Positions 31,937 to 39,585 of a stretch of 53,286 nt of DNA are shown one piece after another. Source of the DNA: SIG714 sp964638675 (lineage in GTDB: Bacteria; Bacillota; Clostridia; Oscillospirales; CAG-272); NCBI GenBank assembly GCA_964638675.1, contig CAZXAU010000016.1, positions 1-53,286 on the forward strand, given 5' to 3'. The stretch's first letter is position 1. Every line of letters starts with the position of its first letter. The notes under the pieces are model-generated. The model saw only the letters and a program-made list of their open reading frames with translations, had not been told where the DNA came from and did not search any database. A program made the translations under genes and the position numbers.

Positions 31937-31968
31937 TTCGACATTCTTTTTCACTTTCTTTTTATACT
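31937..31968 (+). promoter_or_regulatory. spoIIG-type promoter with a Spo0A box
   Basis: TTCGACA (31937-31943) is the reverse complement of the Spo0A core TGTCGAA. TATACT (31963-31968) follows, 19 bp further, and the spoIIGA start is 34 bp beyond. In B. subtilis the spoIIG promoter has Spo0A boxes overlapping a distant -35 element. The layout here matches, with the box where the -35 would be. Assignment is by position and core match only. Confidence 0.55.
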
Positions 31969-32002
31969 ATTGTTATACAGAATACTACGGGGAGAAAAAT
32001 AT

Positions 32003-32830
32003 ATGTATACGGAAATTTACGGTGACATTTATATTTTGGTCAATTTTACGATGGATTATATTGCACTGTATATAACGTCAAGAATTTTAAAGAGAAGAGC
32101 CGGAAAGGCAAGAATGATAATCTCTGCCTTGATAGGCGCGGTTTATGCACTGTTATTGCTGGTTTATTCGGGAAATTCGCTGATTTCTTTCATTCTGACT
32201 CTCTTTTCAGGGGGACTGCTTACATATATTGCATTTGGAAAAAAGGGTTTCATCACTACATATCTCATTTATATTATGTCGTCATTTCTTCTGGGCGGAA
32301 CTATGACACTTATTTTTTCGTTGCTCCGAAAAATTATGCCCGGGATCTCATTTTCAGGCAATGCCGCAAGGGGAGGCTTTTTTATTGCAGCTGTTATATG
32401 CTTTTTCCTCTCGCTCATCTTTTCACGTTTGTCCGAAAAATGTCATTCCAAAAGCGTCTGTTCGGTTTCGACAGAGATATCAGGTGTGACGATTTCGGAG
32501 CAGGCACTTTGCGACAGCGGTAATCTTTTGAGGGAACCGATATCCGGTCTCCCGGTTGTGATTTTGTGCAATTCGCTGTCAAACAAAATTTTACACGGGA
32601 AAAAGTCGGATTCGGATGATGTTATTATGAATGATTTATCAAATGAGCGAATAAGAATAATACCGAGCAAGATGTCTGGTGACGACTCGGGAATGCTCAT
32701 GGCAGTGATCCCCAGGCACTTCTATGTTGACGGAGTGGATATGATGTGTGCCGTGGCATTCGGCAAGAACGAGGATTTCGGGGGATTCCGTGTGCTTGTG
32801 CCTGAGAGTATCTCAAAAAAGCTCAGATAA
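32003..32830 (+). CDS. spoIIGA: Sigma-E processing peptidase SpoIIGA
   Basis: This 275-residue protein has an N-terminal membrane domain of five spans (MYTEIYGDIYILVNFTMDYIALY..., to ~residue 140) and a C-terminal aspartic protease-like domain. Its catalytic Asp171 lies in ALCDSGNLLREPISGLPVV, matching the family D-[ST]-GN-L-x-DP pattern. SpoIIGA is activated by SpoIIR across the septum and removes the pro-sequence of pro-sigma-E in the mother cell. The neighbour sigE and a Spo0A box upstream confirm the assignment. ATG at 32003 with GGGGAG is preferred over the upstream ATG at 31970, which lies beside the -10 box. Confidence 0.95.
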   Translation: MYTEIYGDIYILVNFTMDYIALYITSRILKRRAGKARMIISALIGAVYALLLLVYSGNSLISFILTLFSGGLLTYIAFGKKGFITTYLIYIMSSFLLGGTMTLIFSLLRKIMPGISFSGNAARGGFFIAAVICFFLSLIFSRLSEKCHSKSVCSVSTEISGVTISEQALCDSGNLLREPISGLPVVILCNSLSNKILHGKKSDSDDVIMNDLSNERIRIIPSKMSGDDSGMLMAVIPRHFYVDGVDMMCAVAFGKNEDFGGFRVLVPESISKKLR

Positions 32831-32894
32831 CTACCGACAGCTGTTGACAGATCAAAACGAAAAAACAATAAAATAAAGAATAGGAGATAACAGT

Positions 32895-33587
32895 ATGTTT
32901 GAGAAATTACTTGAATTTGTTTCCGGACTTTTCGGGAATGACGATGTATTTTATATAGGAGGTGCAGAGGCACTTCCGGGGCCGCTTGAGCCGGATGAGG
33001 AGAGCGATATTATATGCCGTATCGATTCCGATCCCTCACTTCGTTCGGTGCTTGTTGAGCATAATCTCCGTCTTGTCGTATACATAGCAAAGAAATTTGA
33101 AAACACTGCCATAAATATCGAGGATCTCATATCGATAGGGACAATAGGTCTTATAAAAGCAATAAACACATTCCGTGCTGACAAGAACATCAAGCTTGCC
33201 ACATATGCATCAAGGTGCATAGAGAATGAGATACTTATGTATATAAGAAAAAACTCGATGAGAAGATGCGAAATGTCCTTCGATGAGCCGCTCAATGTCG
33301 ACCGTGACGGAAACGAGCTTTTGCTTTCCGATATTATAGGCTGTGACGAAGACAGTGTTTTCTCGGGACTTGAAAAGAATGAGGACAGAAAAACGGTCTA
33401 TAAAGCACTTTCGGGACTCAAGAAAAGAGAAAGAGAGATCATTGAGCTTCGTTTCGGACTTCGTGACGGGAATGAGTATACGCAGAAAGAAGTGGCTGAA
33501 ATGCTCGGAATATCTCAGTCATACATTTCACGTCTTGAAAAGAAAATAATCAACAAGCTGAGGATCGAAATGGAAGGGAAAATATAA
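32895..33587 (+). CDS. sigE: Sporulation sigma factor E (pro-sigma-E)
   Basis: This 230-residue sigma-70 family factor has region 2 (LRLVVYIAKKFENTAINIEDLISIGTIGLIKAINTFRADKNIKLATYASRCIENEILMYIR) and region 4 (KKREREIIELRFGLRDG...TQKEVAEMLGISQSYISRLEKKI) close to SigE of Bacillus and Clostridium. It directs early mother-cell transcription. The N-terminus before YIGGAEALPGPL is only about 18 residues, shorter than the ~27-residue pro-peptide region I recall for B. subtilis, but still amphipathic (MFEKLLEFVSGLFG). Start is ATG at 32895 with TAGGAG. sigG, which often follows, is not here. Confidence 0.97.
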   Translation: MFEKLLEFVSGLFGNDDVFYIGGAEALPGPLEPDEESDIICRIDSDPSLRSVLVEHNLRLVVYIAKKFENTAINIEDLISIGTIGLIKAINTFRADKNIKLATYASRCIENEILMYIRKNSMRRCEMSFDEPLNVDRDGNELLLSDIIGCDEDSVFSGLEKNEDRKTVYKALSGLKKREREIIELRFGLRDGNEYTQKEVAEMLGISQSYISRLEKKIINKLRIEMEGKI

Positions 33588-33666
33588 GACAGATCTGCAA
33601 AAAAAAATATAAATATTAAAAAAAACCCTTTATTTTTGAGAAAAAATATGTTACAATATAAATGTA

Positions 33667-33726
33667 TGTGCAATCTGAAGATGAATACAGAAGATGTTTT
33701 CATCTGATATATTCATCGTAGGCACA
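33667..33726 (+). promoter_or_regulatory. Structured leader upstream of rbfA
   Basis: Nested complementary segments: TGTGC (33667-33671) with GCACA (33722-33726), GATGAATA with TATTCATC, and AGATG with CATCT around a TTTT loop. They form a roughly 60-nt hairpin in the 210-nt gap between sigE and rbfA. TACAAT about 15 nt upstream may be the -10 box of an rbfA promoter, in which case the hairpin is at the 5' end of that transcript. Confidence 0.4.
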
Positions 33727-33797
33727 TTGAAGATAAAGATAAAATATTGTTAAATACACGGTTGTTATATATGACCCTAAGGGGTAACGGAGGTTAA

Positions 33798-34205
33798 ATG
33801 GCTGATTACAGAATAAGACGGATAAATGAAGAGGTTCAGAAGGCACTCGGAGATATACTTCGCGAGGTCAAAGACCCGAGAGTGAGCTGTAATTTTATAA
33901 GCATAACGAGAGTAGATGTTACGGGAGATTTGAAGTATGCCAAAATATATTATTCGGTTTTCGCACCTAACTGCGAAATGAAGGAAATAAACAGGGGCCT
34001 GCGTTCTGCTACCGGATATATCAGAATGATGCTCGCAAAAACTCTGAATCTTCGTCAGACACCCGAGCTGCAATTTATATACGACAGATCGACCGAAAAC
34101 GGCGCACATATTTCAAAACTGCTTCACGAGGTTGAAGACACTCTTCGTGATACAGAAGAAAATGACGATAATATGCTGACCGATCTTCCGGAAGATCAGG
34201 AATGA
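33798..34205 (+). CDS. rbfA: Ribosome-binding factor A
   Basis: This 135-residue protein has the RbfA KH-like fold: RIRRINEEVQKALGDILREVKDPRVS at the N-terminus, then VTGDLKYAKIYYSVFAP, LRSATGYIRMMLAKTLNLRQTPELQFIYDRSTENGAHISKLL. The acidic tail (TEENDDNMLTDLPEDQE) is normal. It assists maturation of the 30S subunit and binds near helix 1 of 16S rRNA. Start is ATG at 33798 with CGGAGG. It is followed by truB after 11 nt; the DHH-family nrnA gene that often sits between them in Firmicutes is absent. Confidence 0.95.
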   Translation: MADYRIRRINEEVQKALGDILREVKDPRVSCNFISITRVDVTGDLKYAKIYYSVFAPNCEMKEINRGLRSATGYIRMMLAKTLNLRQTPELQFIYDRSTENGAHISKLLHEVEDTLRDTEENDDNMLTDLPEDQE

Positions 34206-34216
34206 CGTTTTAAAAC

Positions 34217-35140
34217 ATGAAAAACAATATTGAAAGCTCTGCCTGCGGAGTTTTGGCTGTTGATAAGCCGCAGGGAATGACATCATTCGATGTCGTTGCG
34301 AAAATACGCAAAATGTTTGGAACAAGGCAGGTCGGACACACAGGAACGCTTGACCCCATGGCTACGGGGGTAATGGTGTTGCTCATAGGCAGAGCTGTCA
34401 AGGCATCAGAATATATTACGGCTGACAATAAAAGATATATTGCCGGAATGAAGCTCGGGCTTACTTCCGACACGCTCGATATCACGGGAAACATTCTGAC
34501 ACGCAGTGAAATATCACAGATCCCCGAGGAAAAAAGTGTTATGGATGTGCTCGAGGGCTTCAGAGGGAAAATAATACAGATCCCTCCGATGTATTCGGCG
34601 CTTAAGGTCAACGGTGTAAAGCTCTGTGATGCGGCAAGACGGGGTGTTGAGATCGAACGTGAGGGCAGAGAGGTCGAGATATATAAGCTTGAGGCGAATA
34701 AAATCGCCGATGATGAATATATGCTTGATGTATTCTGCTCAAAGGGTACATATATAAGAACGCTTTGCGATGATATCGGTGCAAAACTCGGATGCGGTGC
34801 TGTGATGTCATCACTGAGAAGGGTTTCATCAGGCAGAGTGAATATAGAAGATTGTCACACGCTTGAAGAGATCGAGCTGTCAGACATGAAGGCAAGGATC
34901 GATATGCTTCTGCCTGTCAGCGAGGCTTTTTCAGATATTGAAAAAATTGAGCTTTCACCCTTCTTTGCAAGGCTCGCAAGAGACGGAAATTCACTCTTTC
35001 AGAAGAAGATAAAGAAGGATGTTCCTCCGGGGGCAAGAGTTGCTCTGTATGATTCAGGCAGATTTTTTGCCCTTGCGGAATCGATTGAAAGTCCTGAAGG
35101 GGAGCTTTTGCTCAAGCCGATAAAGCAGTTTGATATATAG
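34217..35140 (+). CDS. truB: tRNA pseudouridine-55 synthase
   Basis: This 307-residue enzyme isomerises U55 in the T-loop of tRNAs. The catalytic Asp46 sits in GHTGTLDPMATGVMVLL, with VDKPQGMTSFDVV before it and the KGTYIRTLCDDIGAKLG motif (~190). The C-terminal PUA-like part is shortened, as usual in Firmicutes. It begins 11 nt after the rbfA stop and probably shares its transcript. Start is ATG at 34217; the ribosome site is weak (CAGGA, far upstream), suggesting coupling. Confidence 0.96.
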   Translation: MKNNIESSACGVLAVDKPQGMTSFDVVAKIRKMFGTRQVGHTGTLDPMATGVMVLLIGRAVKASEYITADNKRYIAGMKLGLTSDTLDITGNILTRSEISQIPEEKSVMDVLEGFRGKIIQIPPMYSALKVNGVKLCDAARRGVEIEREGREVEIYKLEANKIADDEYMLDVFCSKGTYIRTLCDDIGAKLGCGAVMSSLRRVSSGRVNIEDCHTLEEIELSDMKARIDMLLPVSEAFSDIEKIELSPFFARLARDGNSLFQKKIKKDVPPGARVALYDSGRFFALAESIESPEGELLLKPIKQFDI

Positions 35141-35222
35141 AAAATTTAAAAAGAAGACTAAACTATAATACGGACGGTAAAGTCTGAAAAATATATTTTA
35201 AAAAATTATTTTTTTAGACAGT

Positions 35223-35328
35223 GTTTTGTGGCTTTCGCTCACCAAACGGCGGCGATTTTGCTCCGCAAAAACAGCCCAAATTCCGAAAGAAAGGAAGCTT
35301 TCGCAACGCGAAAGCCATGATCATAAAT
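35223..35328 (+). repeat. Dispersed ~100-bp repeat, copy B
   Basis: It begins GTTTTGTGGCTTTCGC and ends GCGAAAGCCATGATCATAAA four bases before the maf ATG. It contains TTTTGC-TCC-GCAAAA (about 35256-35270), AAGGAA (35291-35296) and GCTTTCGC-AAC-GCGAAAGC (35297-35315). It matches copy A at 17330-17436 (opposite strand), with stems conserved and the hairpin loop changed (AAC against AGT). Confidence 0.85.
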
Positions 35329-35331
35329 AAG

Positions 35332-35928
35332 ATGATAATTCTTGCATCTACTTCTCCGAGAAGGAGGGAACTGCTCGAAAAGCTCGGAATTGAGTTTTTG
35401 GCAGTCGCTCCGGGTTCCGAGGAGGAAAAGTACAAGGGACAAGCTCCTTCCGATTACTGTATGTCGCTTTCTTCAAAAAAAGCGGCGTCTGTCGTTATGG
35501 AAAATGATGGCGATATAGTAATAGCGGCAGATACGGTTGTAGCAATAAACGGTAAGGTTCTTGGCAAGCCTGCGGACAGAAAAGAAGCATTCAATATGCT
35601 GAAAATGCTTTCAGGAAATGAACATAAGGTATATACAGGCTTTACAATTAAAAGCAAAGAAAAAACATATTCGGCTGTCAGCAGGACAAAAGTGATATTC
35701 AGGAATCTGACCGATGATGTTATAAATGACTATTTAGCTACGGGTGAATATGCGGATAAGGCCGGAGCTTATGCCATACAAGGGTACGGTACTCTTCTTG
35801 TAGAATCTATAGAAGGCAGTTATGACAATGTTGTCGGTCTGCCTGTCAGTTATATTTTTCATGAACTGCAAAAGCATTTCGGTTATAAAGTTTTCAAAGA
35901 GATAAAAAAAGAGCAGGACGATCGATAA
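35332..35928 (+). CDS. maf: Maf-family nucleotide pyrophosphatase
   Basis: This 198-residue protein starts MIILASTSPRRRELLEKLGIEF, the Maf signature. The (D/E)-rich metal-site segment DIVIAADTVVAINGKVLGKPAD and TGEYADKAGAYAIQGYG further identify it. Maf proteins hydrolyse dTTP/UTP or modified nucleotides to monophosphates (house-cleaning). ATG at 35332 fits the family N-terminus; an in-frame ATG at 35317 lies at the end of repeat copy B. The only Shine-Dalgarno-like sequence, AAGGAA, is separated from the start by the repeat's hairpin. It is followed by nth with a 3-nt gap. Confidence 0.92.
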   Translation: MIILASTSPRRRELLEKLGIEFLAVAPGSEEEKYKGQAPSDYCMSLSSKKAASVVMENDGDIVIAADTVVAINGKVLGKPADRKEAFNMLKMLSGNEHKVYTGFTIKSKEKTYSAVSRTKVIFRNLTDDVINDYLATGEYADKAGAYAIQGYGTLLVESIEGSYDNVVGLPVSYIFHELQKHFGYKVFKEIKKEQDDR

Positions 35929-35931
35929 TTG

Positions 35932-36618
35932 ATGACAAATAAAATACAGGATAAAAATACAGATAATAACGAAAAAGAGGCTTTGATAAAAAAAGCAGGA
36001 CAGATACTCGCAGAGCTTAAGGATATTTATCCCGAGGCTGTATGCGCCCTTGAGTATAAGGATGAGCCATGGAAGCTTATGGTCATGGCAAGGCTGTCAG
36101 CTCAGTGTACCGATAAGAGAGTGAATGAGGTATCACTGATACTTTTTGAAAAATATAAAACGCCCGAACAGCTCGCAAGTGCTGAAATATCAGATGTTGA
36201 AGACATTGTGAAGCCATGCGGACTGTACAGAATGAAGGCCAAGGATATTGTGAATGAGTGCAGGATGCTGTGTGATGAGTTCGGGGGAATACTTCCCGAT
36301 GATATAGATGTATTGTTACGTTTTCCTGGAGTCGGAAGGAAAATTGCAAACCTGCTTGTGGGTGATATATACGGAAAGAGTGCATTCGTTGCCGATACGC
36401 ACTGTATAAGAATATCCGGAAGGTTAGGACTGACTCCGGATAAAACCAAAGATCCGCTTAAGGTCGAAATGGCACTTCGTAAAATATTACCTGGCGAAGA
36501 GGGAAGCGATTTCTGTCATAGACTTGTGAATTTCGGAAGAGATGTATGCACCGCACGCTCCCCGAAATGTGAAGAATGTAGATTAAGGGAGTTTTGTATA
36601 GAAAAGGGATCAGAATAA
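35932..36618 (+). CDS. nth: Endonuclease III
   Basis: This 228-residue base-excision repair glycosylase/AP lyase removes oxidised pyrimidines. The helix-hairpin-helix with catalytic Lys137 (FPGVGRKIANLLV), catalytic Asp155 (VADTHCIRISGRLG) and the [4Fe-4S] cluster (C206-x6-C213-x2-C216-x5-C222) are all present. Start is ATG at 35932 (a TTG codon precedes it), 3 nt after the maf stop. It is the last gene of the rbfA-truB-maf-nth run if these share a transcript. Confidence 0.96.
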   Translation: MTNKIQDKNTDNNEKEALIKKAGQILAELKDIYPEAVCALEYKDEPWKLMVMARLSAQCTDKRVNEVSLILFEKYKTPEQLASAEISDVEDIVKPCGLYRMKAKDIVNECRMLCDEFGGILPDDIDVLLRFPGVGRKIANLLVGDIYGKSAFVADTHCIRISGRLGLTPDKTKDPLKVEMALRKILPGEEGSDFCHRLVNFGRDVCTARSPKCEECRLREFCIEKGSE

Positions 36619-36634
36619 AGTATAACTTATTTTA

Positions 36635-36766
36635 TAAAGCTTCTTGCTTCTTACTTACGGATCTGCATTGATATTAAATAGGGCAACATTGTTGTGAAAA
36701 CAGCAAATAATTGGGTTGAGCCCAATTTACTAAAGTTTCTTGCTTCTTCTTTTCAAAGAAGAAGGA
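36635..36766. repeat. Intergenic direct repeats and hairpins before the NYN gene
   Basis: A 17-nt direct repeat AAAG(C/T)TTCTTGCTTCTT occurs at about 36635-36651 and 36734-36750. The segment between them has a hairpin AATTGGG-TTGAG-CCCAATT (36709-36727). The second copy runs into CTTCTTC...GAAGAAG, another hairpin. The NYN gene starts 31 nt later. Confidence 0.5.
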
Positions 36767-36796
36767 TAAATATAGATTCTAAGAAAGGAGGAAAAA

Positions 36797-37579
36797 ATGT
36801 TCGGATTTTTAAAACGCAGGACGGTCAGTGATAACGGAAAGAAAAGAGTTATGGTATATGTCGATTTTGAACATTGGTATATATCTATGGATAAATTATT
36901 TCATTCAAAGCCCGATCTTAAGGCTTTTCGAGATGAGCTGTCGGATCGGTACGACATAATTGATATTGCATTTTTCGGTGATTTTTCAAATGTATCTTTG
37001 AGAAGTGAGATACAGAATATTCGTATGATATCCAATACAATAATTGAAACGCAGAATACATCGCCAAATTTTGAAAAAGATTTTACTGATTTTATTATGC
37101 TTGATCATATATATCAAAGTGCGATAGGTGAAAAGAATATCGACGCTTATGTTATTTTTACAGGTGATGGTCATTTTTCTTCTGCGGTATCATTCCTTGC
37201 CAACAAATGCCGCAAGGAAGTCGGAGTTTATGCAGTCAAAGGAGCTGTAAGCAATCAGCTTGTTTCATGTGCAACATATGTCAAGCTCGTACCCGATATC
37301 AGCGAGATCGACAGAAAATATGCCGCTTGCATTCTCGAAAGCCTGAAAAAGCTTTACGACAAGAATAAGGGCAGCAAAAAGGTTTATCCTACATTCTGGG
37401 CTACAGTTGAAGTTGTCTCAAAATCACGCAAGCTCAACCGTGAAAAGACGGGCGATACTCTCCGCGCCCTGATGCGGCACGGATATGTCTATCAGACCAA
37501 GGAGACGGTCAAGAAAAAGGACACTATCAAGGTGCTGAATGTCAATTGGCAGGCAGTGACAAGGGATAAGCTTATCTGA
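36797..37579 (+). CDS. NYN domain (PIN-like) ribonuclease, LabA/DUF88 type
   Basis: This 260-residue protein has a NYN domain at about residues 17-170. The acidic active-site residues are in VMVYVDFEHWYIS, in FEKDFTDFIMLDHIYQ and in YVIFTGDGHFSSAVSFL, the standard DUF88/LabA arrangement, followed by VGVYAVKGAVSNQLVSCATYV. The C-terminal ~75 residues (YPTFWATVEVVSKSRKLNREKTGDTLRALMRHGYVYQ) look like a winged-helix or OST-HTH-like RNA-binding unit. NYN proteins are metal-dependent endoribonucleases; the target is unknown. Start is ATG at 36797 with a perfect AAAGGAGG. It is monocistronic with a strong terminator. Confidence 0.85.
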   Translation: MFGFLKRRTVSDNGKKRVMVYVDFEHWYISMDKLFHSKPDLKAFRDELSDRYDIIDIAFFGDFSNVSLRSEIQNIRMISNTIIETQNTSPNFEKDFTDFIMLDHIYQSAIGEKNIDAYVIFTGDGHFSSAVSFLANKCRKEVGVYAVKGAVSNQLVSCATYVKLVPDISEIDRKYAACILESLKKLYDKNKGSKKVYPTFWATVEVVSKSRKLNREKTGDTLRALMRHGYVYQTKETVKKKDTIKVLNVNWQAVTRDKLI

Positions 37580-37597
37580 TAAACAATATAAAACAAA

Positions 37598-37647
37598 AAA
37601 ATCTGCAAAAGCCTTGCACATATGCAACTGCCTTTGCAGATTTTTTT
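37598..37647. terminator. Bidirectional terminator
   Basis: AAATCTGCAAA and TTTGCAGATTT pair with a roughly 20-nt loop, flanked by A-run and T-run, between the convergent NYN gene and paaK. Confidence 0.85.
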
Positions 37648-37657
37648 AATTATTTAA

Positions 37658-38965
37658 TCAGTCATGTAATTTGCGTTTATCAATGACTCTTACAGCCTTT
37701 CCTTCACTGCGAACGATAGATTTAGGAGAAACAAGGTGGATCTTCGGACCGATTCCGAGCATGCTGCGCATTGCGGATTCGAGCTGTTTTTCTTTTGTAC
37801 GGATCTCATCTGCACTAAGCTCACTGAGTTCGCCGGAAAGCTCGACATTGACATCAAGCGTGTCGCTGTTGTTCACGCGGTCAACCATGATCTGATAGTT
37901 GGGGGTGTAGCCTTCATTCAGAAGTACTGTTTCGATTTGGCTGGGGAATACATTAACTCCTCTGATGATCAGCATGTCATCGCTTCTGCCCATAGGCTTG
38001 CTCATTTTTACATGAGTTCTGCCGCAGGAGCATTTTTTGCGTGTCAGGATGCAGATATCTCTTGTTCTGTAGCGAAGGAGAGGGAAGGCTTCTTTGTCGA
38101 GAGAGGTGAATACAAGCTCGCCTTTTTCGCCTTCGGGAAGGACTTCTCCAGTATCGGGGTCGATGATCTCGGCATAAAAGTGGTCTTCGTTGATGTGCAT
38201 ACCTGTCTGCTCACTGCATTCAAATGACACACCGGGGCCGCTTGTTTCGGTAAGTCCGTATATGTCGTATGCCTTGATCCCGAGCGATTTTTCAATGCTT
38301 CTTCTCATTTCCTCTGTCCAGGGTTCTGCACCGAAAATTCCTGCCTTGAGCTTGTTGTCTTCGGGCTTGTAGCCTGCTTCTGCAAGCGACTCGCCGATAT
38401 AAGCGGCATATGAGGGCGTACAGCAGAGAATTGTCGAACCGAGATCCATCATGAATTGGATCTGACGTTCGGTGTTTCCGGATGACATCGGAAGTGTAAG
38501 GCATCCGACCTTGTGTGAGCCGCCGTTAAGTCCGGGGCCTCCTGTAAAGAGTCCGTAGCCGTAACACACCTGGCAGACGTCCTCATTTGTTCCGCCTGCG
38601 GCAACGATGGCTCTTGCACAGCATTCTTCCCAGATTTCTATATCATTCTGTGTATAAAATGCAACGACTCTCTTTCCGGTTGTGCCCGATGTTGACTGAA
38701 TACGTACGCAGTTCTTAAGATCTGTGCCGAGGAGCCCGTAAGGATATGCATCACGCAGATCAGCCTTTGAAAGAAAAGGAAGTTTCTTTATGTCGTCAAC
38801 GCTCTTTATATCATCGGGCGTGACTCCTTTTTCGTTCATCAGGTTTCTGTAGTATTCGACATTTTCATACACATGCTTGACCTGCTTGACTATCTTTTCG
38901 TTCTGTATTTCGAGTATTTTTTCTCTCGAAGCGGTTTCTACTTCAGGCTGGTAATAATTTGCCAT
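37658..38965 (-). CDS. paaK: Phenylacetate-CoA ligase
   Basis: This 435-residue AMP-forming aryl-CoA ligase has P-loop STSGTTGKRV (91-100), adenylate-binding YGLTETSGPG, and LLRYRTRDI with a CSCGR motif. The C-terminal GRSDDMLIIRGVNVFPSQIE is typical of PaaK. It activates phenylacetate (and related arylacetates such as indoleacetate) to the CoA ester. It is the last gene after iorA-iorB, a pairing common in anaerobes, where the arylacetyl-CoA can be reductively carboxylated by IorAB or, in reverse, produced from aryl pyruvates. Start is ATG at 38965 with GGAGAAA. The gap to iorB is 47 nt. Confidence 0.93.
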   Translation of the reverse strand: MANYYQPEVETASREKILEIQNEKIVKQVKHVYENVEYYRNLMNEKGVTPDDIKSVDDIKKLPFLSKADLRDAYPYGLLGTDLKNCVRIQSTSGTTGKRVVAFYTQNDIEIWEECCARAIVAAGGTNEDVCQVCYGYGLFTGGPGLNGGSHKVGCLTLPMSSGNTERQIQFMMDLGSTILCCTPSYAAYIGESLAEAGYKPEDNKLKAGIFGAEPWTEEMRRSIEKSLGIKAYDIYGLTETSGPGVSFECSEQTGMHINEDHFYAEIIDPDTGEVLPEGEKGELVFTSLDKEAFPLLRYRTRDICILTRKKCSCGRTHVKMSKPMGRSDDMLIIRGVNVFPSQIETVLLNEGYTPNYQIMVDRVNNSDTLDVNVELSGELSELSADEIRTKEKQLESAMRSMLGIGPKIHLVSPKSIVRSEGKAVRVIDKRKLHD

Positions 38966-39012
38966 AAGTTTTTCTCCTTTTGATTGATTTTATAAATTCG
39001 GGAAAGAGTATT

Positions 39013-39585
39013 TTAAGAATTATATCCAAGCTCAAAAGCTTTAAGATTAACCTGAACAAACTGCGGTTTTACGCATTTTTCAATTGCTTTTACCCAATTG
39101 TCATATGAAATATCAAAGTATCTGGCGAGCCTGCCCATGAGCACGATATTGACCGATCTTGCATTGCCTGCCTGCGTTGCAAGACCGAGCGCATCGATCT
39201 CATCGACAGATGCACCCTTTCTCTTTATCTCTTCAAGAATATGCTCTGGATATTCGGCGGCTCCGGTGATTACCGGCATCGGGTCGATCTTCTGGGTGTT
39301 TACTATGATCTTGCCGTGACCTTTAAGGCAGGAAACATGCCGTGCGGCTTCAAGCATTTCAAATGATACAATATAGTCAGCCTCTCCCGACGTTATGACC
39401 GGGGAATATACTTTGTCGCCGAAACGAACATATGTTACGACCGATCCGCCTCGCTGGCTCATTCCGTGAACCTCGCTGACCTTGACTTCATACCCTTCGT
39501 CTGTCAGAAGCGTACCGAGCAGCTTGCTTGCAAGAAGACTGCCCTGTCCTCCGACTCCGACTATCATTATATTTACGGTTTCCAT
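39013..39585 (-). CDS. iorB: Indolepyruvate ferredoxin oxidoreductase, beta subunit
   Basis: This 190-residue protein has the pyruvate-ferredoxin oxidoreductase gamma-type fold: IMIVGVGGQGSLLASKLLG at the N-terminus, VSEVHGMSQRGGSVVTYVRFG, and a C-terminal LMGRLARYFDIS...WVKAIEKCV. With IorA it oxidises aryl pyruvates (indole-, phenyl-, hydroxyphenylpyruvate) with CoA to arylacetyl-CoA, CO2 and reduced ferredoxin. Its ATG follows the iorA stop directly (TAAATG), and the AAGGAGG ribosome site lies within the last codons of iorA. Confidence 0.95.
   Translation of the reverse strand: METVNIMIVGVGGQGSLLASKLLGTLLTDEGYEVKVSEVHGMSQRGGSVVTYVRFGDKVYSPVITSGEADYIVSFEMLEAARHVSCLKGHGKIIVNTQKIDPMPVITGAAEYPEHILEEIKRKGASVDEIDALGLATQAGNARSVNIVLMGRLARYFDISYDNWVKAIEKCVKPQFVQVNLKAFELGYNS

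Noticed and set aside
33588..33797. sigG gene following sigE
   Set aside because: The gap is only 210 nt and non-coding; the next gene is rbfA.
35221..35331. N-terminal extension of Maf
   Set aside because: It is the translated repeat copy B; Maf proteins begin at MIILASTSPRR.
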